A DNA stretch of 64,000 nucleotides, taken from NCBI GenBank assembly GCA_020636255.1, contig JACJYE010000007.1, positions 327,141-391,140 on the forward strand, given 5' to 3'. The stretch is from Lewinellaceae bacterium. Lineage in GTDB: Bacteria > Bacteroidota > Bacteroidia > Chitinophagales > Saprospiraceae. Position numbers and translations under genes: made by a program. The notes beneath the pieces were generated by a model. That model did no database searches, was not told the DNA's origin, and worked only from the letters and a program-made list of their open reading frames with translations. Position 1 is the first letter of the stretch. The number at the start of each line of letters is the position of its first letter. Below, one piece after another: positions 10,404-18,996 of the stretch.

Positions 10404-10455
10404 ACAAAGATGACGGCCCGCTGGGCCCTTAGCCCCTGATTCGCATGACTCATGT
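10404..10455. repeat. Dispersed ~52-bp repeat with GGCCC/GGGCC hairpin, copy 1
   Basis: The segment begins ACAAAGATGACGGCCCGC and ends GCATGACTCATGT. It is nearly identical to 48629-48681, the latter having a 2-bp insertion. It contains the hairpin GGCCC-GCT-GGGCC and the small palindrome ATGACTCAT. Both copies lie at the 3' end of a minus-strand gene, which suggests a shared terminator-type element. Confidence 0.6.
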
Positions 10456-10480
10456 GCGACATTGCAGGTGGCGGCGGCGC

Positions 10481-12271
10481 CTATCGCCCGATTACCAGGT
10501 TTTCTCTTTGCGTACCGTATTTTGACCACACAACTACCCGGTAGAGCCCTGCAGGCAAGCCTTTGATCGGCAGGGCGATCTGCCCTTCCTTCAGGCCGCT
10601 GTAGCTGCCCCGCAGCTTTTCAAGCGGTTGGCCCAGTTGGCCGTATACCTGCCAGTATACTTCCGCTGCACCGGCTTGCCGGAAGTTGATGAAAGCGGTT
10701 ACTGTTGCGGGGTTGGGAGACAGGGAAAAATGAAGCTGAGGCGTCCCGCTCTGGCTTTTCACGCTTAGCGCCGGGCCGCAGTCGCTGGTGCCATCCTGGT
10801 TCCAGATGCATGATTGATCTATGGCTATATTAGCAGCTTCCTGAACGGTGCCGTCGGGCCATACGACCCGGATGCTGTCGATATGGCTGGACTGGCCCAG
10901 CCCGAAATGCAGCCTGTAGCTGTTATGCCCGTTGAAGGTGTTCTGGGAATTCAGTTCCCTGTACATCCAGCGGAGTTGCCCGCCGGCCTCGGCCTTTACC
11001 CATACTTTCGCGCCGATTGCGGCAGTATTGGGTGCATCGCCATGAAGGCGGAGCTGGAACCAGTGGTTATCGCCCCCGTCGTTGTGGTACAGGCCTACGG
11101 CTGAGGCGGTAGTGCCTGCGATCATCAGGTCGAGATAACCGTCATCGTCGTAATCGGCGGCAGCGGCGCCCCGGCTTGACGCCGGAATGGAGAACACCTG
11201 GTTCACCTCGGTGAAAGTGCCGTCGCCATTGTTGTGGTAGTAGCGGTCTCTCTGCCCGCCGTCAAAAACGACGAAGCAATCCTGATAGCCGTCGTTATCA
11301 AAATCGCCCCACACATTGTTCAGCCCCAAACCCATCTGCCCTACGATGGGCCCGGCCGATGCGGTCGTCTGCTTGACGTAGGCGCCGTTCTCATTCCGGT
11401 ACAGGTCGTTGGTTTTGCTGTTGAAATAGTTTGTGATATACGCATCGAGATCGCCGTCGAGGTCGTAGTCGATGAAGTTCCAGTTCTGCCCGTCGCGCAG
11501 GTCGGTGGCCAGCGGCCCTTCTTCCAGCCTAAGCAGTTGCGCCGTGCCGCTTTCCGCCAGCTGGTTGATGAAGATATGGTCTCTCGACAGGAAGGCCACT
11601 TCGCCGCTGCCGATAAACAGGTCGAGGTCGCCGTCGAGGTCGTAGTCCGTCCAGGTGCCTACGGTATGGGCGGCCAGCTCGTCGTCGAGGGGGGAGTCTA
11701 TTCGGGTGAAAGAGCCATCCTGATTGTTGACGAAAAGCAGGCTGGGCCGCGATATGGGGTTGGAGAAGGGCAAAAAGCCGGCAGGGTGGAACAGGCCCAG
11801 GTCGATCCAGCCGTCGCCATTGTAGTCTCCCCAGGCTGTCGACCAGAAGTTGAAGGTGTCGATCACTTCGGAGGTTAGGGGTGTTAGGGTGAAGGTATCG
11901 TCGCCGTCGTTGCGGTACAGGCGGGCCGGTGTGGCGGCGATCATGACGTCGAGGTCGCCGTCGCCGTCGTAGTCACCCCAGGAGTTGCCGTTGCCGTCTC
12001 CTGGATTAAGCGCGCTGAATGTTATTTTGGTGAAGGCGCCGCCGCCGTCGTTCCGGTAGAGGTTGTTGGAATTGATAAAGCAGTCGTCGAGCCCGTCGCC
12101 GTTGTAGTCTACCCAGCTCACGCCGATGTAGGCCGAAAGCGGCGCCTGCTGGGCCAGCGGGTTATTGGCGTCGGTAATTTTGGTAAAAGAAGCCTGGCCG
12201 TTGAGTTGTAGTACGGCAAAGCAGAAGAGTAAGGAAAGTAGTCGCATAGCTTTATGATTTTTGGTGAACAA
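10481..12271 (-). CDS. Secreted FG-GAP/VCBS repeat protein with ASPIC/UnbV domain and T9SS sorting tail
   Basis: A 596-residue protein; an internal ATG at 12247 (MRLLSLLF) may be the true start because it begins the signal peptide directly (cleavage near LNGQA). Residues about 50-400 hold FG-GAP repeats with calcium-loop-like DYDGDGDLD, DYNGDGWIDL and DYDLDGDLD motifs, a predicted seven-bladed integrin-like propeller. Residues about 405-490 resemble the ASPIC/UnbV domain (WFQLRLHGDAPNTAAIGAKV, IDSIRVVWPDG). The C-terminus (LSPNPATVTAFINF ... GLPAGLYRVVVW) is a type A T9SS sorting domain, so the protein should cross the outer membrane and be anchored or released. Function in binding or adhesion is inferred. 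Confidence 0.88.
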   Translation of the reverse strand: MFTKNHKAMRLLSLLFCFAVLQLNGQASFTKITDANNPLAQQAPLSAYIGVSWVDYNGDGLDDCFINSNNLYRNDGGGAFTKITFSALNPGDGNGNSWGDYDGDGDLDVMIAATPARLYRNDGDDTFTLTPLTSEVIDTFNFWSTAWGDYNGDGWIDLGLFHPAGFLPFSNPISRPSLLFVNNQDGSFTRIDSPLDDELAAHTVGTWTDYDLDGDLDLFIGSGEVAFLSRDHIFINQLAESGTAQLLRLEEGPLATDLRDGQNWNFIDYDLDGDLDAYITNYFNSKTNDLYRNENGAYVKQTTASAGPIVGQMGLGLNNVWGDFDNDGYQDCFVVFDGGQRDRYYHNNGDGTFTEVNQVFSIPASSRGAAAADYDDDGYLDLMIAGTTASAVGLYHNDGGDNHWFQLRLHGDAPNTAAIGAKVWVKAEAGGQLRWMYRELNSQNTFNGHNSYRLHFGLGQSSHIDSIRVVWPDGTVQEAANIAIDQSCIWNQDGTSDCGPALSVKSQSGTPQLHFSLSPNPATVTAFINFRQAGAAEVYWQVYGQLGQPLEKLRGSYSGLKEGQIALPIKGLPAGLYRVVVWSKYGTQRENLVIGR

Positions 12272-12327
12272 CTATGCGGAAAGTCGGGAAAGAGCAGGCG
12301 TATCCCGGTCAGCCCTATAAAAATTGA

Positions 12328-13467
12328 CTAATTATCGAGCGCCATCTGCCGTTTTTTATACGTGGAAGGCAACTGCTGCGCCACCTCCTTGAAGGCTTTG
12401 TAAAAAGTGGTCTTATTGTTAAACCCCGCCGCATAGGCGACGTCGATCAGCGCCCGCTCCCGCCATTCCGGATGGCGCAACAGTCGTTGCGCTTCCTTCA
12501 CCCGGTATCGGTTGACATAGGCGGAAAAGGTCTTCCCGAAATGTTCGTTGATGGCCTGCGACAGGTGGTGGGTATTGGTCGATAGCGCTTCGGCCAGTTG
12601 TGGCAGGCGCAGCTCGCTTTCCAGGTAGGGCTTCTCGCTTTCCATATACCTTTCGAGCTTGGCCACCAGCGACCGCACTGCTCCGGCTGTAAGGGCGCTG
12701 TTGCGGTACTTCCCGGGCTGCAGCGCCGCCCGGAGGCTGCCCGTATGGAATGCCAGCGGTTGCCGGTAGGCCAGGAACCCCATGGCATAGATAAAAACGG
12801 CCATCGCCAGGCTGATGCTGTAGTCCAGCACCAGCGAAAAGTAAGGCGTCCAGGACATGATGTAGTAGAAGAGGTATGCTCCGGTAAAGCCCCAGTAAAG
12901 CGTGGTGAGCAGCCGGAAGAACTGACGTTCGACGCCCTCCTGCCCGTGCACCAGCCGGCTGGCGCGCCAGCCGTACAGGGAAAGGTGCCCTATGGTTACG
13001 ATGGCAACGCCTTTGTAGGCAAAGAATATTCCCGGTAGCCACCAGCCATCAGTAAAAGGTACCCCCCCCGTGAGGGCCAGCACTTTCTCATGAGCATCGG
13101 CCAGGTAATAAGGCATCCTCGCTAGCGCCATGGCCAGCGCGGGCAGGGCGTGCCACAGATCCCCGGCGCGCAGGCCCTGCCCGGTGGCCAGGGCGCGCAG
13201 ATAGAGGTAAAACAGCGGCCCCGCCAACAAGGCCAGCCACAAGTAGATGCCTGCAAAGTACGGGAAATGGTAGTGCCAGCGCATCCAGTAGCCCAGGTAA
13301 TCGAGCAGGGTGAGCGCAAAGCTCAGCATCAGCCCCGCCATCAGCAACCTGGCAGTGCGGCTGCCGGATCTACTGGAAACGATGACAAAAACAAGGAATA
13401 GGCCCTGCCCGGCAGCTATCAGCCAGAGGGCAGTCCAGAAAGAGATCGGTGTAACAGGTGGAGGCAT
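12328..13467 (-). CDS. Membrane-anchored AraC family transcriptional regulator
   Basis: A 379-residue protein. Residues about 10-245 contain six or seven hydrophobic segments, and residues about 275-375 form an AraC-type double helix-turn-helix (LRLPQLAEALSTNTHHLSQ, then IDVAYAAGFNNKTTFYKAFK). Membrane AraC proteins of this architecture are common in Bacteroidota; they presumably couple an envelope or membrane signal directly to DNA binding. It lies 56 bp upstream of the FG-GAP gene on the same strand and could regulate or be co-transcribed with it. No ligand domain other than the membrane part is visible. Confidence 0.88.
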   Translation of the reverse strand: MPPPVTPISFWTALWLIAAGQGLFLVFVIVSSRSGSRTARLLMAGLMLSFALTLLDYLGYWMRWHYHFPYFAGIYLWLALLAGPLFYLYLRALATGQGLRAGDLWHALPALAMALARMPYYLADAHEKVLALTGGVPFTDGWWLPGIFFAYKGVAIVTIGHLSLYGWRASRLVHGQEGVERQFFRLLTTLYWGFTGAYLFYYIMSWTPYFSLVLDYSISLAMAVFIYAMGFLAYRQPLAFHTGSLRAALQPGKYRNSALTAGAVRSLVAKLERYMESEKPYLESELRLPQLAEALSTNTHHLSQAINEHFGKTFSAYVNRYRVKEAQRLLRHPEWRERALIDVAYAAGFNNKTTFYKAFKEVAQQLPSTYKKRQMALDN

Positions 13468-13552
13468 AACGGTAGCCGGGTTGGGTGTATCCCACTAAAA
13501 TAACAAGTATTTGGCGGAAAGGCTAGGAGAAACTTTGGCGTTTGGATTGCAT

Positions 13553-13588
13553 AGAGCTTGTTTGAAGGCCAGCCTTCAAACAAGCTCT
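13553..13588. terminator. Strong hairpin with 16-bp perfect stem
   Basis: AGAGCTTGTTTGAAGG (13553-13568) pairs exactly with CCTTCAAACAAGCTCT (13573-13588) around a 4-nt loop. It lies 33 bp beyond the stop codon of the minus-strand TPR gene and is a likely terminator for the CHAT-TPR operon. The arm sequence recurs in the hairpin at 50171-50215 and in fragments near 34029 and 63962. Confidence 0.7.
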
Positions 13589-13621
13589 GAGTGGAAATGT
13601 CAAACATACCGTTCGCAGCCC

Positions 13622-14773
13622 TTACCCTTTTTCTTCCCAGGCCGTCCAACTCTGCACGGTGCCGTCATTCGACACAAAGAACAGCAGCCTGGCTTTTTGG
13701 TATAGTAAGAACTTACCGCCCAATGCGGGCTGCACCCGCAACGGCGTGCCGTATCGTTCCATGACGTAGGCTTCGTTGTCGCCTATGCGGACACCTTTGC
13801 CGGCCGCCCCGGTGTACCCTTTGCCCGTGCGTTGAAAGAACAGGTACCGGCTTTCATCTTTGAAATAAACGTAAAGGGAAGACTGCGGGAAGTCTTTTCG
13901 ATAGAGCGTTGCTCCGCCGGCCGACGTGATCTCCGCATCTATTTCCAGGTTCGGGCTGCGGATGAGTTGCGGTAGCGAGATGCCGTCGATAACTTCCGGG
14001 CTGTCTTCCATGACGTTGAACTTTTCTCCTTTGTTGCTGGCAAAAACGATTGGAGCGCCTGCAGCCACTGCTTTATTACGCTCGGCCAGTGCGCCGAGCC
14101 TGGCATCGGGATGCACCTCATACTGTTGCTCTGCCAGGCGGAAAAGCTCATCGCGCTTGTCCGGGTTGTCCATGTAGTCGTAGATGATCCCTTTTACGAT
14201 GAGGCTGAAGCCTTTCGTGCTGGAAGATGCCGCAGCTTTCTGTTCGGCAACGGTTACATTCTGGTAGGCATTGCGCAGCAGCGTGGGCTTATCCTGCCAG
14301 CGGGCCAGTATGGCCTGGGCGGAGGCCATGTTGAGGTAGCTCCCGGCATAATCCGGTTCGCGCGAGATCGCTTGCTCAAACTGCGCCGCAGCCATTTCAA
14401 AGGCCCGGGTGATCATATCGATGCGCAGGGCTTCCTCTTCCGTGTTGCCTTTGGTATTCAGGTCCGGGGCGGCCTCGAAGGGGAATACGTATTTGATCGT
14501 GCCATAAGCTTCGTCACTTTTCAGCAGGCTCAGGCCCCACATGGCCAGGTTGACGCCCCGGTTGTTGTAAAGGGCAGCCTCCCGGGCCCCGCTATTGACG
14601 AGTTCCGCGAAACAAGACTCCGCTTCCATATAGTTTTCCGTCAGCATCAGGCTGACGCCTATCTGGAACAGTAAGGTGTCAGTCGCTTCTGTCGTTCGGG
14701 CAGCAAGCGGCTCAATGTGGCCAAGTAGAACGGTGAAGCATAGTGTTAAATTAACGATGTGAAAAGGTTTCAT
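13622..14773 (-). CDS. Exported TPR-like protein coupled to the CHAT-STAND gene
   Basis: A 383-residue protein with a signal peptide (residues 1-25). Residues about 30-200 contain helical repeats resembling TPRs (IGVSLMLTENYMEAESCFAE, FEQAISREPDYAGSYLNMA). Residues about 240-380 are predicted beta-rich with no recognised domain. Its ATG overlaps the TGA of the upstream gene by 4 bp (ATGA), which indicates translational coupling and a joint function with the large CHAT-NTPase protein. It may be a periplasmic partner of that protein's C-terminal propeller. No enzyme motif is seen; the role is inferred from coupling. Confidence 0.75.
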   Translation of the reverse strand: MKPFHIVNLTLCFTVLLGHIEPLAARTTEATDTLLFQIGVSLMLTENYMEAESCFAELVNSGAREAALYNNRGVNLAMWGLSLLKSDEAYGTIKYVFPFEAAPDLNTKGNTEEEALRIDMITRAFEMAAAQFEQAISREPDYAGSYLNMASAQAILARWQDKPTLLRNAYQNVTVAEQKAAASSSTKGFSLIVKGIIYDYMDNPDKRDELFRLAEQQYEVHPDARLGALAERNKAVAAGAPIVFASNKGEKFNVMEDSPEVIDGISLPQLIRSPNLEIDAEITSAGGATLYRKDFPQSSLYVYFKDESRYLFFQRTGKGYTGAAGKGVRIGDNEAYVMERYGTPLRVQPALGGKFLLYQKARLLFFVSNDGTVQSWTAWEEKG

Positions 14774-17700
14774 GATCCGGAATGTATGTATCGTTTTTGA
14801 ATGATCTTTTCAACGATGCCTTTCGGCCTTATCAGGAGTGGCGAAAGCAGCCCACCGGCCGTTCCCAGCCAAAGAAAATGCCCGTCAGGTGAAAAGCTGA
14901 TCTGCTCAACAGCCTGTCCGGCGTCAAAGTTCCAGATGGGTAGTTTTCCGTCCCATTCATAACAATGCACCCGACGCCCGGCTGCCACTGCCAGCCGTAA
15001 TGCCGGGCCGGGCCAGAAAGCTATATCCGTTACGCCTGCCGTATGCGTGAAGGCCTGTTCCGGGCGCGGCTTCAGAGAGGTGGAGGCGCCTCTCCAGTCG
15101 AAAGTATAAAGCATGCCGTTGGCGCAGCCCAGGGCCAGGTAACGGCCGTCAGGGCTGAAGGCCAGCGTATGGAGCGGCGCCGGGAAGGCCTGCCGGGCCA
15201 ACAGTTGCTGTTGGCGCCAGTCCCACAGGTACAAGTGGTTGGCATTGTCAATGCTTAGAAGGTAGCGCTCGTCGGGAGAGAGCAGGGCGTCTACTATGAA
15301 AGCATCTTTTGCCTGAGGGGCCTCCAGTTGGGCAGTTACCGTTATATGTTCCTTTTGCCAGCTATAGACCCCAACCACCCCTCGCGTCTGTGCCGCTACG
15401 AGATACCTGCCGCCCGGTGAGAAGCGGGCCCGGCGGAAGGCGCTGCCCTTATCTTCAGGTGTAAGGGATGAAAGGCGTTCCAGCGGTTTAGCAGACAGCA
15501 GCAGTAGCTCGGTAGGTTGCGCTACCAGCAGGTAACGGCCATCGGGAGAAGCAGCGATGGAAAGGGTGTTGCCTTTAAGGGCCAGCGAAGCCTGGGCAGC
15601 GCCCTTTTCGGGGCCGGCTGTTACGGTGATCTGCCCGTCCGCTGAGGCCCAGGCCACACCCTGGCCGATGGGGCTTAGCCCGGCTGTTCTGCCGGGCACG
15701 CAGATAGCAGGCGCAGGCATCAGGGGCGCCCATATCACCACTTTTTGTACTTGCCCTACCTGAAAGTAAGCCCTGTCAGCATAGCCTTGTATAAAACCGG
15801 CTTTGTCGACAAAGACATTTTCAGGGTACTCGTAGGCCTTATTACCACTCTGTCCCGTCACCTCAAAACCGGTGAAGGGGGAGGTTATTTGCATGCCCTG
15901 CGGATGCGGCTCCCCCGGGGGAAGCAAGTGGTAATCGGGGTTCATCGGCTGAAAGGCCGCCCCGGTGTCGTAGGCCAGTTTGAGCAAGGCGCCGGCCACC
16001 GCCGGGCTTTCCGGCGATTGGCGGTAGGCCGACACAGCAGCCTGCAGTGCTTCGTATTTCTTGCCTTCCTGCAGATAGGCCAGCGCGTCGGCGGCCTGCT
16101 GGTTAGCGCGGAAGCGGCGCTCAGCGGCCTGCGCCTGCCTCATATTCCTGTTTGCCAGGGTGGACAGCTCTTCTGCGGAATCGGCCAGGCGGGAGATGGA
16201 ATCCGTTTGCAGCAAAAGCTGTGACCCTGCCAGGCTGAGCTGTTGTTCCTTGTCCTGAATATCACGAGTGAGGGTGTCACGGGTGGCCCGCATGTCCAGC
16301 AGGCTCATCTGTACTTCGAGTTTTTCCGCTTGTTGCCGGTATGCGTATATCGCCGCTGCTATGGCTGCCAGGGCCAGTAGAGCCAGCGTGCTTAGCAAAG
16401 CGATGCGCTGTCGTTTCCGGCTTACTTCAGCAAGATCGCTCCGGGTGAGCAGATCCTGTTCTGCTACATGGAGGGCGCGCATGGCCGCCAGGCCCTGATG
16501 CACCTGGGCGAGGTCGTAACGATCGAGCGGCGCGGCATCGGCTTCACCCGGCGCCTGCACCCGCCCTTCCAGGATGCGGCGGGCCCGCTGCCCGGCCCGG
16601 CCCGACTCCTGATACATACGGCGTATGATAGGCGCCAGGGTATCGTGGCTGAGGCGGTAGTAGTATCCCGGGCCTCTATGGAGCAGCAGGTGTTTTTCAC
16701 AGGCGCCCAGCAGTTCGTTCCATTCGGGAAGCCGGCCGTATAGCTTTTCCAGATCTGCCAGGCTTTGGTTGTGTGCCGTTCCACCGGCTGTGGTGTGCTG
16801 GTACAGCATGTCCAGCAACAGGCCGTTTTCCACGGCTGCCGGGTGCGAGGCTGCTATTTTGGCTATTTGCGCCAACACAAAGCGGCCGAGTTGCCACCAT
16901 TGGGCTTTGAGCCGGCGGTACAGTTCGACGGTAAAGCGGGGCTCGTGGGGCGTAGCGGTAGTAGCCGCTTCCCACATATTGGTCAGCATGATCTGCAGGA
17001 CGGGCGCTACGGCGGCCTCAGGCTGTTGGAGGAGCTCGCTGGCGATAAGGGCGGGCAGCTCAGGCTCTACGATAAGATGGTAATGTTCGCGCAGCTCCTG
17101 GCGGGAGGTGAGGCCGAGCACAACCTCCTCGATCTCGGCAAACGCGAGGGTGGGCAGGAAGATGCTGCTGCGGGGTAGTGTGGCCTGCTGCAGGGCCTTT
17201 TCCACCTCGGGGAAGTATTCCTTGCGAAAGCCCAGGATGAGTTTGCCCTGCGGGCGTATGGCGCCTCCGCTGAAGAGCTGGCCCAGCGTTCGTACAAAAG
17301 CCTGCCATTCCTCCTCACTTTGGGCTTTGGTGGCCTGGGTGAATACCTCTTCTACCTGGTCGAGGATCAGCACGAGCGGCCTGCCGGCCCGAGCTTCGAC
17401 CTGCATCCATTGAGCAAGCAGGGGCGGCGCATCTTCAAAAGCGCCGGCCTGCTGTGCTGCCGGCTGGTGTTGCCTCAGCGTGCGCAGGCCCTGCAGTTGT
17501 TGCTGCAGGGCACGGTTTTGGGGGCGGCGGCGGAGCGCCTCCTCTAACTGGGCCAGCAGGGAGGACAGCTCTTCGCTTTCTTTATCAGGAACGGCTTCCG
17601 GTGTGGGGGCAGCTTTGCCGAGGCCGTCCAGGCATGCCTTTAGGGTGTTCGTCAGGCCCTCCTGGCTGTCGCGGCGGCAATAGCGCACCACGTAATCGGC

Positions 17701-18591
17701 CTCCAGGCGGGGCGCCAGCCCGGCTTCGAAGAGAGAGGATTTGCCGCTGCCGCTCTGCCCGTGTAGCAGGATAAGGGGAGGGCTGTCGGGGTTGGCCACC
17801 CTGTCGTAGAGCAACCGGATGTGCTGGGCGCGGCCGAAAAAAACGGAGGCATGGGCGCGTTCGTAAGGCCGGAAGAAGAGGAAAGGAGGGTGTGGCAGGC
17901 CGATCTCTTCGGGAGGGGCCGGCAGGCCGAGCAGTGGGTCATAGCGGGTGAGCCCCCATTGCTTGCTGTCTTCCTTTCCCGGAGCTACGTGAAGGCGCCA
18001 GGGCACGTCGCCGGGGGCGTCATCCGCCCTCAGGTACAGGCCGCGCACATCGCGGCCCTGGGGCGACATGCGTATCTCATCCACCGCATCGTCGAAGGCG
18101 CGTTGTACCGATAGCCCGACGCCCAGGCCCTGGTAGAAGCGGGCGGCCCAGCGCGTGGCCACCTGGTCCACGATCTCCTGGCCGGTGCCGATCACCAGCG
18201 GCACGCCGGCGGCGATCAGCCCTTCGGCCAGCTTTTCGGTATGACAGCCGTTGAGCATCACGGCCTGCAGGCCGCGCTGCCGGCCCAGAAAGGCGATCAG
18301 CCCTTCGCCCCCGGCGGTTTGGTTGCCGCTGCCTTCCGCATCCTGTAGCAAAAGGTCGAAGCTGCCGGCATGGCCGCCGTAGTGGAAGAGCACTATTTCG
18401 CCTTCATGCCGCTGAAAGGCGCTGATGATGTCCCCCGCCGAGGCATCGTCTATAAATTCCCTTTTGCACAGCCCCATCTGCTCTGCCAAATCCAAAGCTG
18501 CCTTGACGGCCTTGCGCTCGCGGGCCAGGGCGCGGAGGTAGCCGTGGGCGCCCTGCTGGTCGTTGGCGTAGGTGAAGAGGAGGTGCGGCAT
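14770..18591 (-). CDS. CHAT protease - STAND NTPase - transmembrane - beta-propeller protein
   Basis: A 1273-residue protein. Residues 1-200 form a CHAT (caspase-like) domain with H74 in HYGGHAG and C116 in LNGCHTE. Residues about 240-660 form a STAND-type NTPase, closest in look to nSTAND1: PYERAHASVFFGR, Walker A GQSGSGKSS (K284), Walker B LVLILDQVEE (D411). A single hydrophobic helix at 730-751, preceded by RKRQR, predicts the N-terminus in the cytosol. After a helical stretch (755-870), about seven WD40-like blades (for example LAFSPDGRYLALG) close the protein, predicted outside the membrane. No signal peptide. Such enzymes are thought to cleave proteins when the sensor part triggers NTP-dependent assembly. 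First gene of a two-gene operon with the TPR protein; divergent from the caspase genes. Confidence 0.85.
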   Translation of the reverse strand: MPHLLFTYANDQQGAHGYLRALARERKAVKAALDLAEQMGLCKREFIDDASAGDIISAFQRHEGEIVLFHYGGHAGSFDLLLQDAEGSGNQTAGGEGLIAFLGRQRGLQAVMLNGCHTEKLAEGLIAAGVPLVIGTGQEIVDQVATRWAARFYQGLGVGLSVQRAFDDAVDEIRMSPQGRDVRGLYLRADDAPGDVPWRLHVAPGKEDSKQWGLTRYDPLLGLPAPPEEIGLPHPPFLFFRPYERAHASVFFGRAQHIRLLYDRVANPDSPPLILLHGQSGSGKSSLFEAGLAPRLEADYVVRYCRRDSQEGLTNTLKACLDGLGKAAPTPEAVPDKESEELSSLLAQLEEALRRRPQNRALQQQLQGLRTLRQHQPAAQQAGAFEDAPPLLAQWMQVEARAGRPLVLILDQVEEVFTQATKAQSEEEWQAFVRTLGQLFSGGAIRPQGKLILGFRKEYFPEVEKALQQATLPRSSIFLPTLAFAEIEEVVLGLTSRQELREHYHLIVEPELPALIASELLQQPEAAVAPVLQIMLTNMWEAATTATPHEPRFTVELYRRLKAQWWQLGRFVLAQIAKIAASHPAAVENGLLLDMLYQHTTAGGTAHNQSLADLEKLYGRLPEWNELLGACEKHLLLHRGPGYYYRLSHDTLAPIIRRMYQESGRAGQRARRILEGRVQAPGEADAAPLDRYDLAQVHQGLAAMRALHVAEQDLLTRSDLAEVSRKRQRIALLSTLALLALAAIAAAIYAYRQQAEKLEVQMSLLDMRATRDTLTRDIQDKEQQLSLAGSQLLLQTDSISRLADSAEELSTLANRNMRQAQAAERRFRANQQAADALAYLQEGKKYEALQAAVSAYRQSPESPAVAGALLKLAYDTGAAFQPMNPDYHLLPPGEPHPQGMQITSPFTGFEVTGQSGNKAYEYPENVFVDKAGFIQGYADRAYFQVGQVQKVVIWAPLMPAPAICVPGRTAGLSPIGQGVAWASADGQITVTAGPEKGAAQASLALKGNTLSIAASPDGRYLLVAQPTELLLLSAKPLERLSSLTPEDKGSAFRRARFSPGGRYLVAAQTRGVVGVYSWQKEHITVTAQLEAPQAKDAFIVDALLSPDERYLLSIDNANHLYLWDWRQQQLLARQAFPAPLHTLAFSPDGRYLALGCANGMLYTFDWRGASTSLKPRPEQAFTHTAGVTDIAFWPGPALRLAVAAGRRVHCYEWDGKLPIWNFDAGQAVEQISFSPDGHFLWLGTAGGLLSPLLIRPKGIVEKIIQKRYIHSGS

Positions 18592-18752
18592 GAGTAGTGG
18601 TTCGAGTCGATGTTGTGGCTTTGGCCTGAGACTTGGTGATGGGGAGACTGGGAGATATGGGGACGGGCGCCCGTTCTCCCCCTCTCCCGGCTCCAGCTGG
18701 CAACACCAGGGTTTATATGTAAAGCTAAGAATATTTGCACAAAAGGGAATTC

Positions 18753-18793
18753 CCTGGAAATGGGTATGGGGCGTACCTGGAAATGGGTATGGG
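18753..18793. repeat. 18-bp direct repeat, 23-bp period
   Basis: CCTGGAAATGGGTATGGG occurs identically at 18753-18770 and 18776-18793. A 23-bp period is about two helical turns, so both copies would face the same side of the DNA. It may be a tandem regulator-binding site; this is inference. Confidence 0.6.
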
Positions 18794-18804
18794 ATTTTTG
18801 ATTT

Positions 18805-18828
18805 GGGGTGGGGATTTTTGGGGCGGGG
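18805..18828 (+). promoter_or_regulatory. Potential G-quadruplex motif
   Basis: Four runs of four G at 18805-18808, 18810-18813, 18820-18823 and 18825-18828 are separated by 1, 6 and 1 bases, meeting the standard G4 pattern with four tetrads. It lies 169-192 bp upstream of the caspase start on the coding strand. Biological effect unknown. Confidence 0.5.
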
Positions 18829-18901
18829 TTGGCGGTGTGGGTTAAAAGGGTTAATTTAATCTCTATGAATCATATTTCAATGGGGTTTTGCACACCGTAC
18901 C

Positions 18902-18921
18902 CGCCAACTTTCCAGTTGGCG
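18902..18921. repeat. Inverted repeat upstream of first caspase gene (distal)
   Basis: CGCCAACT (18902-18909) and AGTTGGCG (18914-18921) form an 8-bp stem with a TTCC loop. Candidate operator or leader hairpin. Confidence 0.4.
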
Positions 18922-18958
18922 AAAAAGAGCCGCCCCGTGACTGCTCAAAATACACCTT

Positions 18959-18987
18959 GTAACTATCGCTCAATGTACGATAGTTAC
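18959..18987. repeat. Inverted repeat upstream of first caspase gene (proximal)
   Basis: GTAACTATCG (18959-18968) and CGATAGTTAC (18978-18987) are exact 10-bp reverse complements with a 9-bp spacer, ending 9 bp before the chosen ATG at 18997. Either a dimeric repressor site or a hairpin that could hide the start region in the mRNA. Confidence 0.5.
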
Positions 18988-18996
18988 TACACCTTT

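Larger units (their letters stand above)
18592..18996. promoter_or_regulatory. 405-bp divergent regulatory region of the caspase island
   Basis: This gap separates the minus-strand CHAT-STAND gene from the plus-strand caspase gene and must hold both promoters. No clear TAnnTTTG element was found. It contains a 12-bp palindrome ACGGGCGCCCGT (18663-18674), an 18-bp direct repeat, a potential G-quadruplex and two inverted repeats, listed separately. No gene is seen. Confidence 0.6.

Noticed and set aside
14770..18591. Assigning the CHAT-STAND protein to a named anti-phage system such as Avs
   Set aside because: The domain order with a membrane helix and C-terminal propeller does not match a named system that I can confirm from sequence alone.
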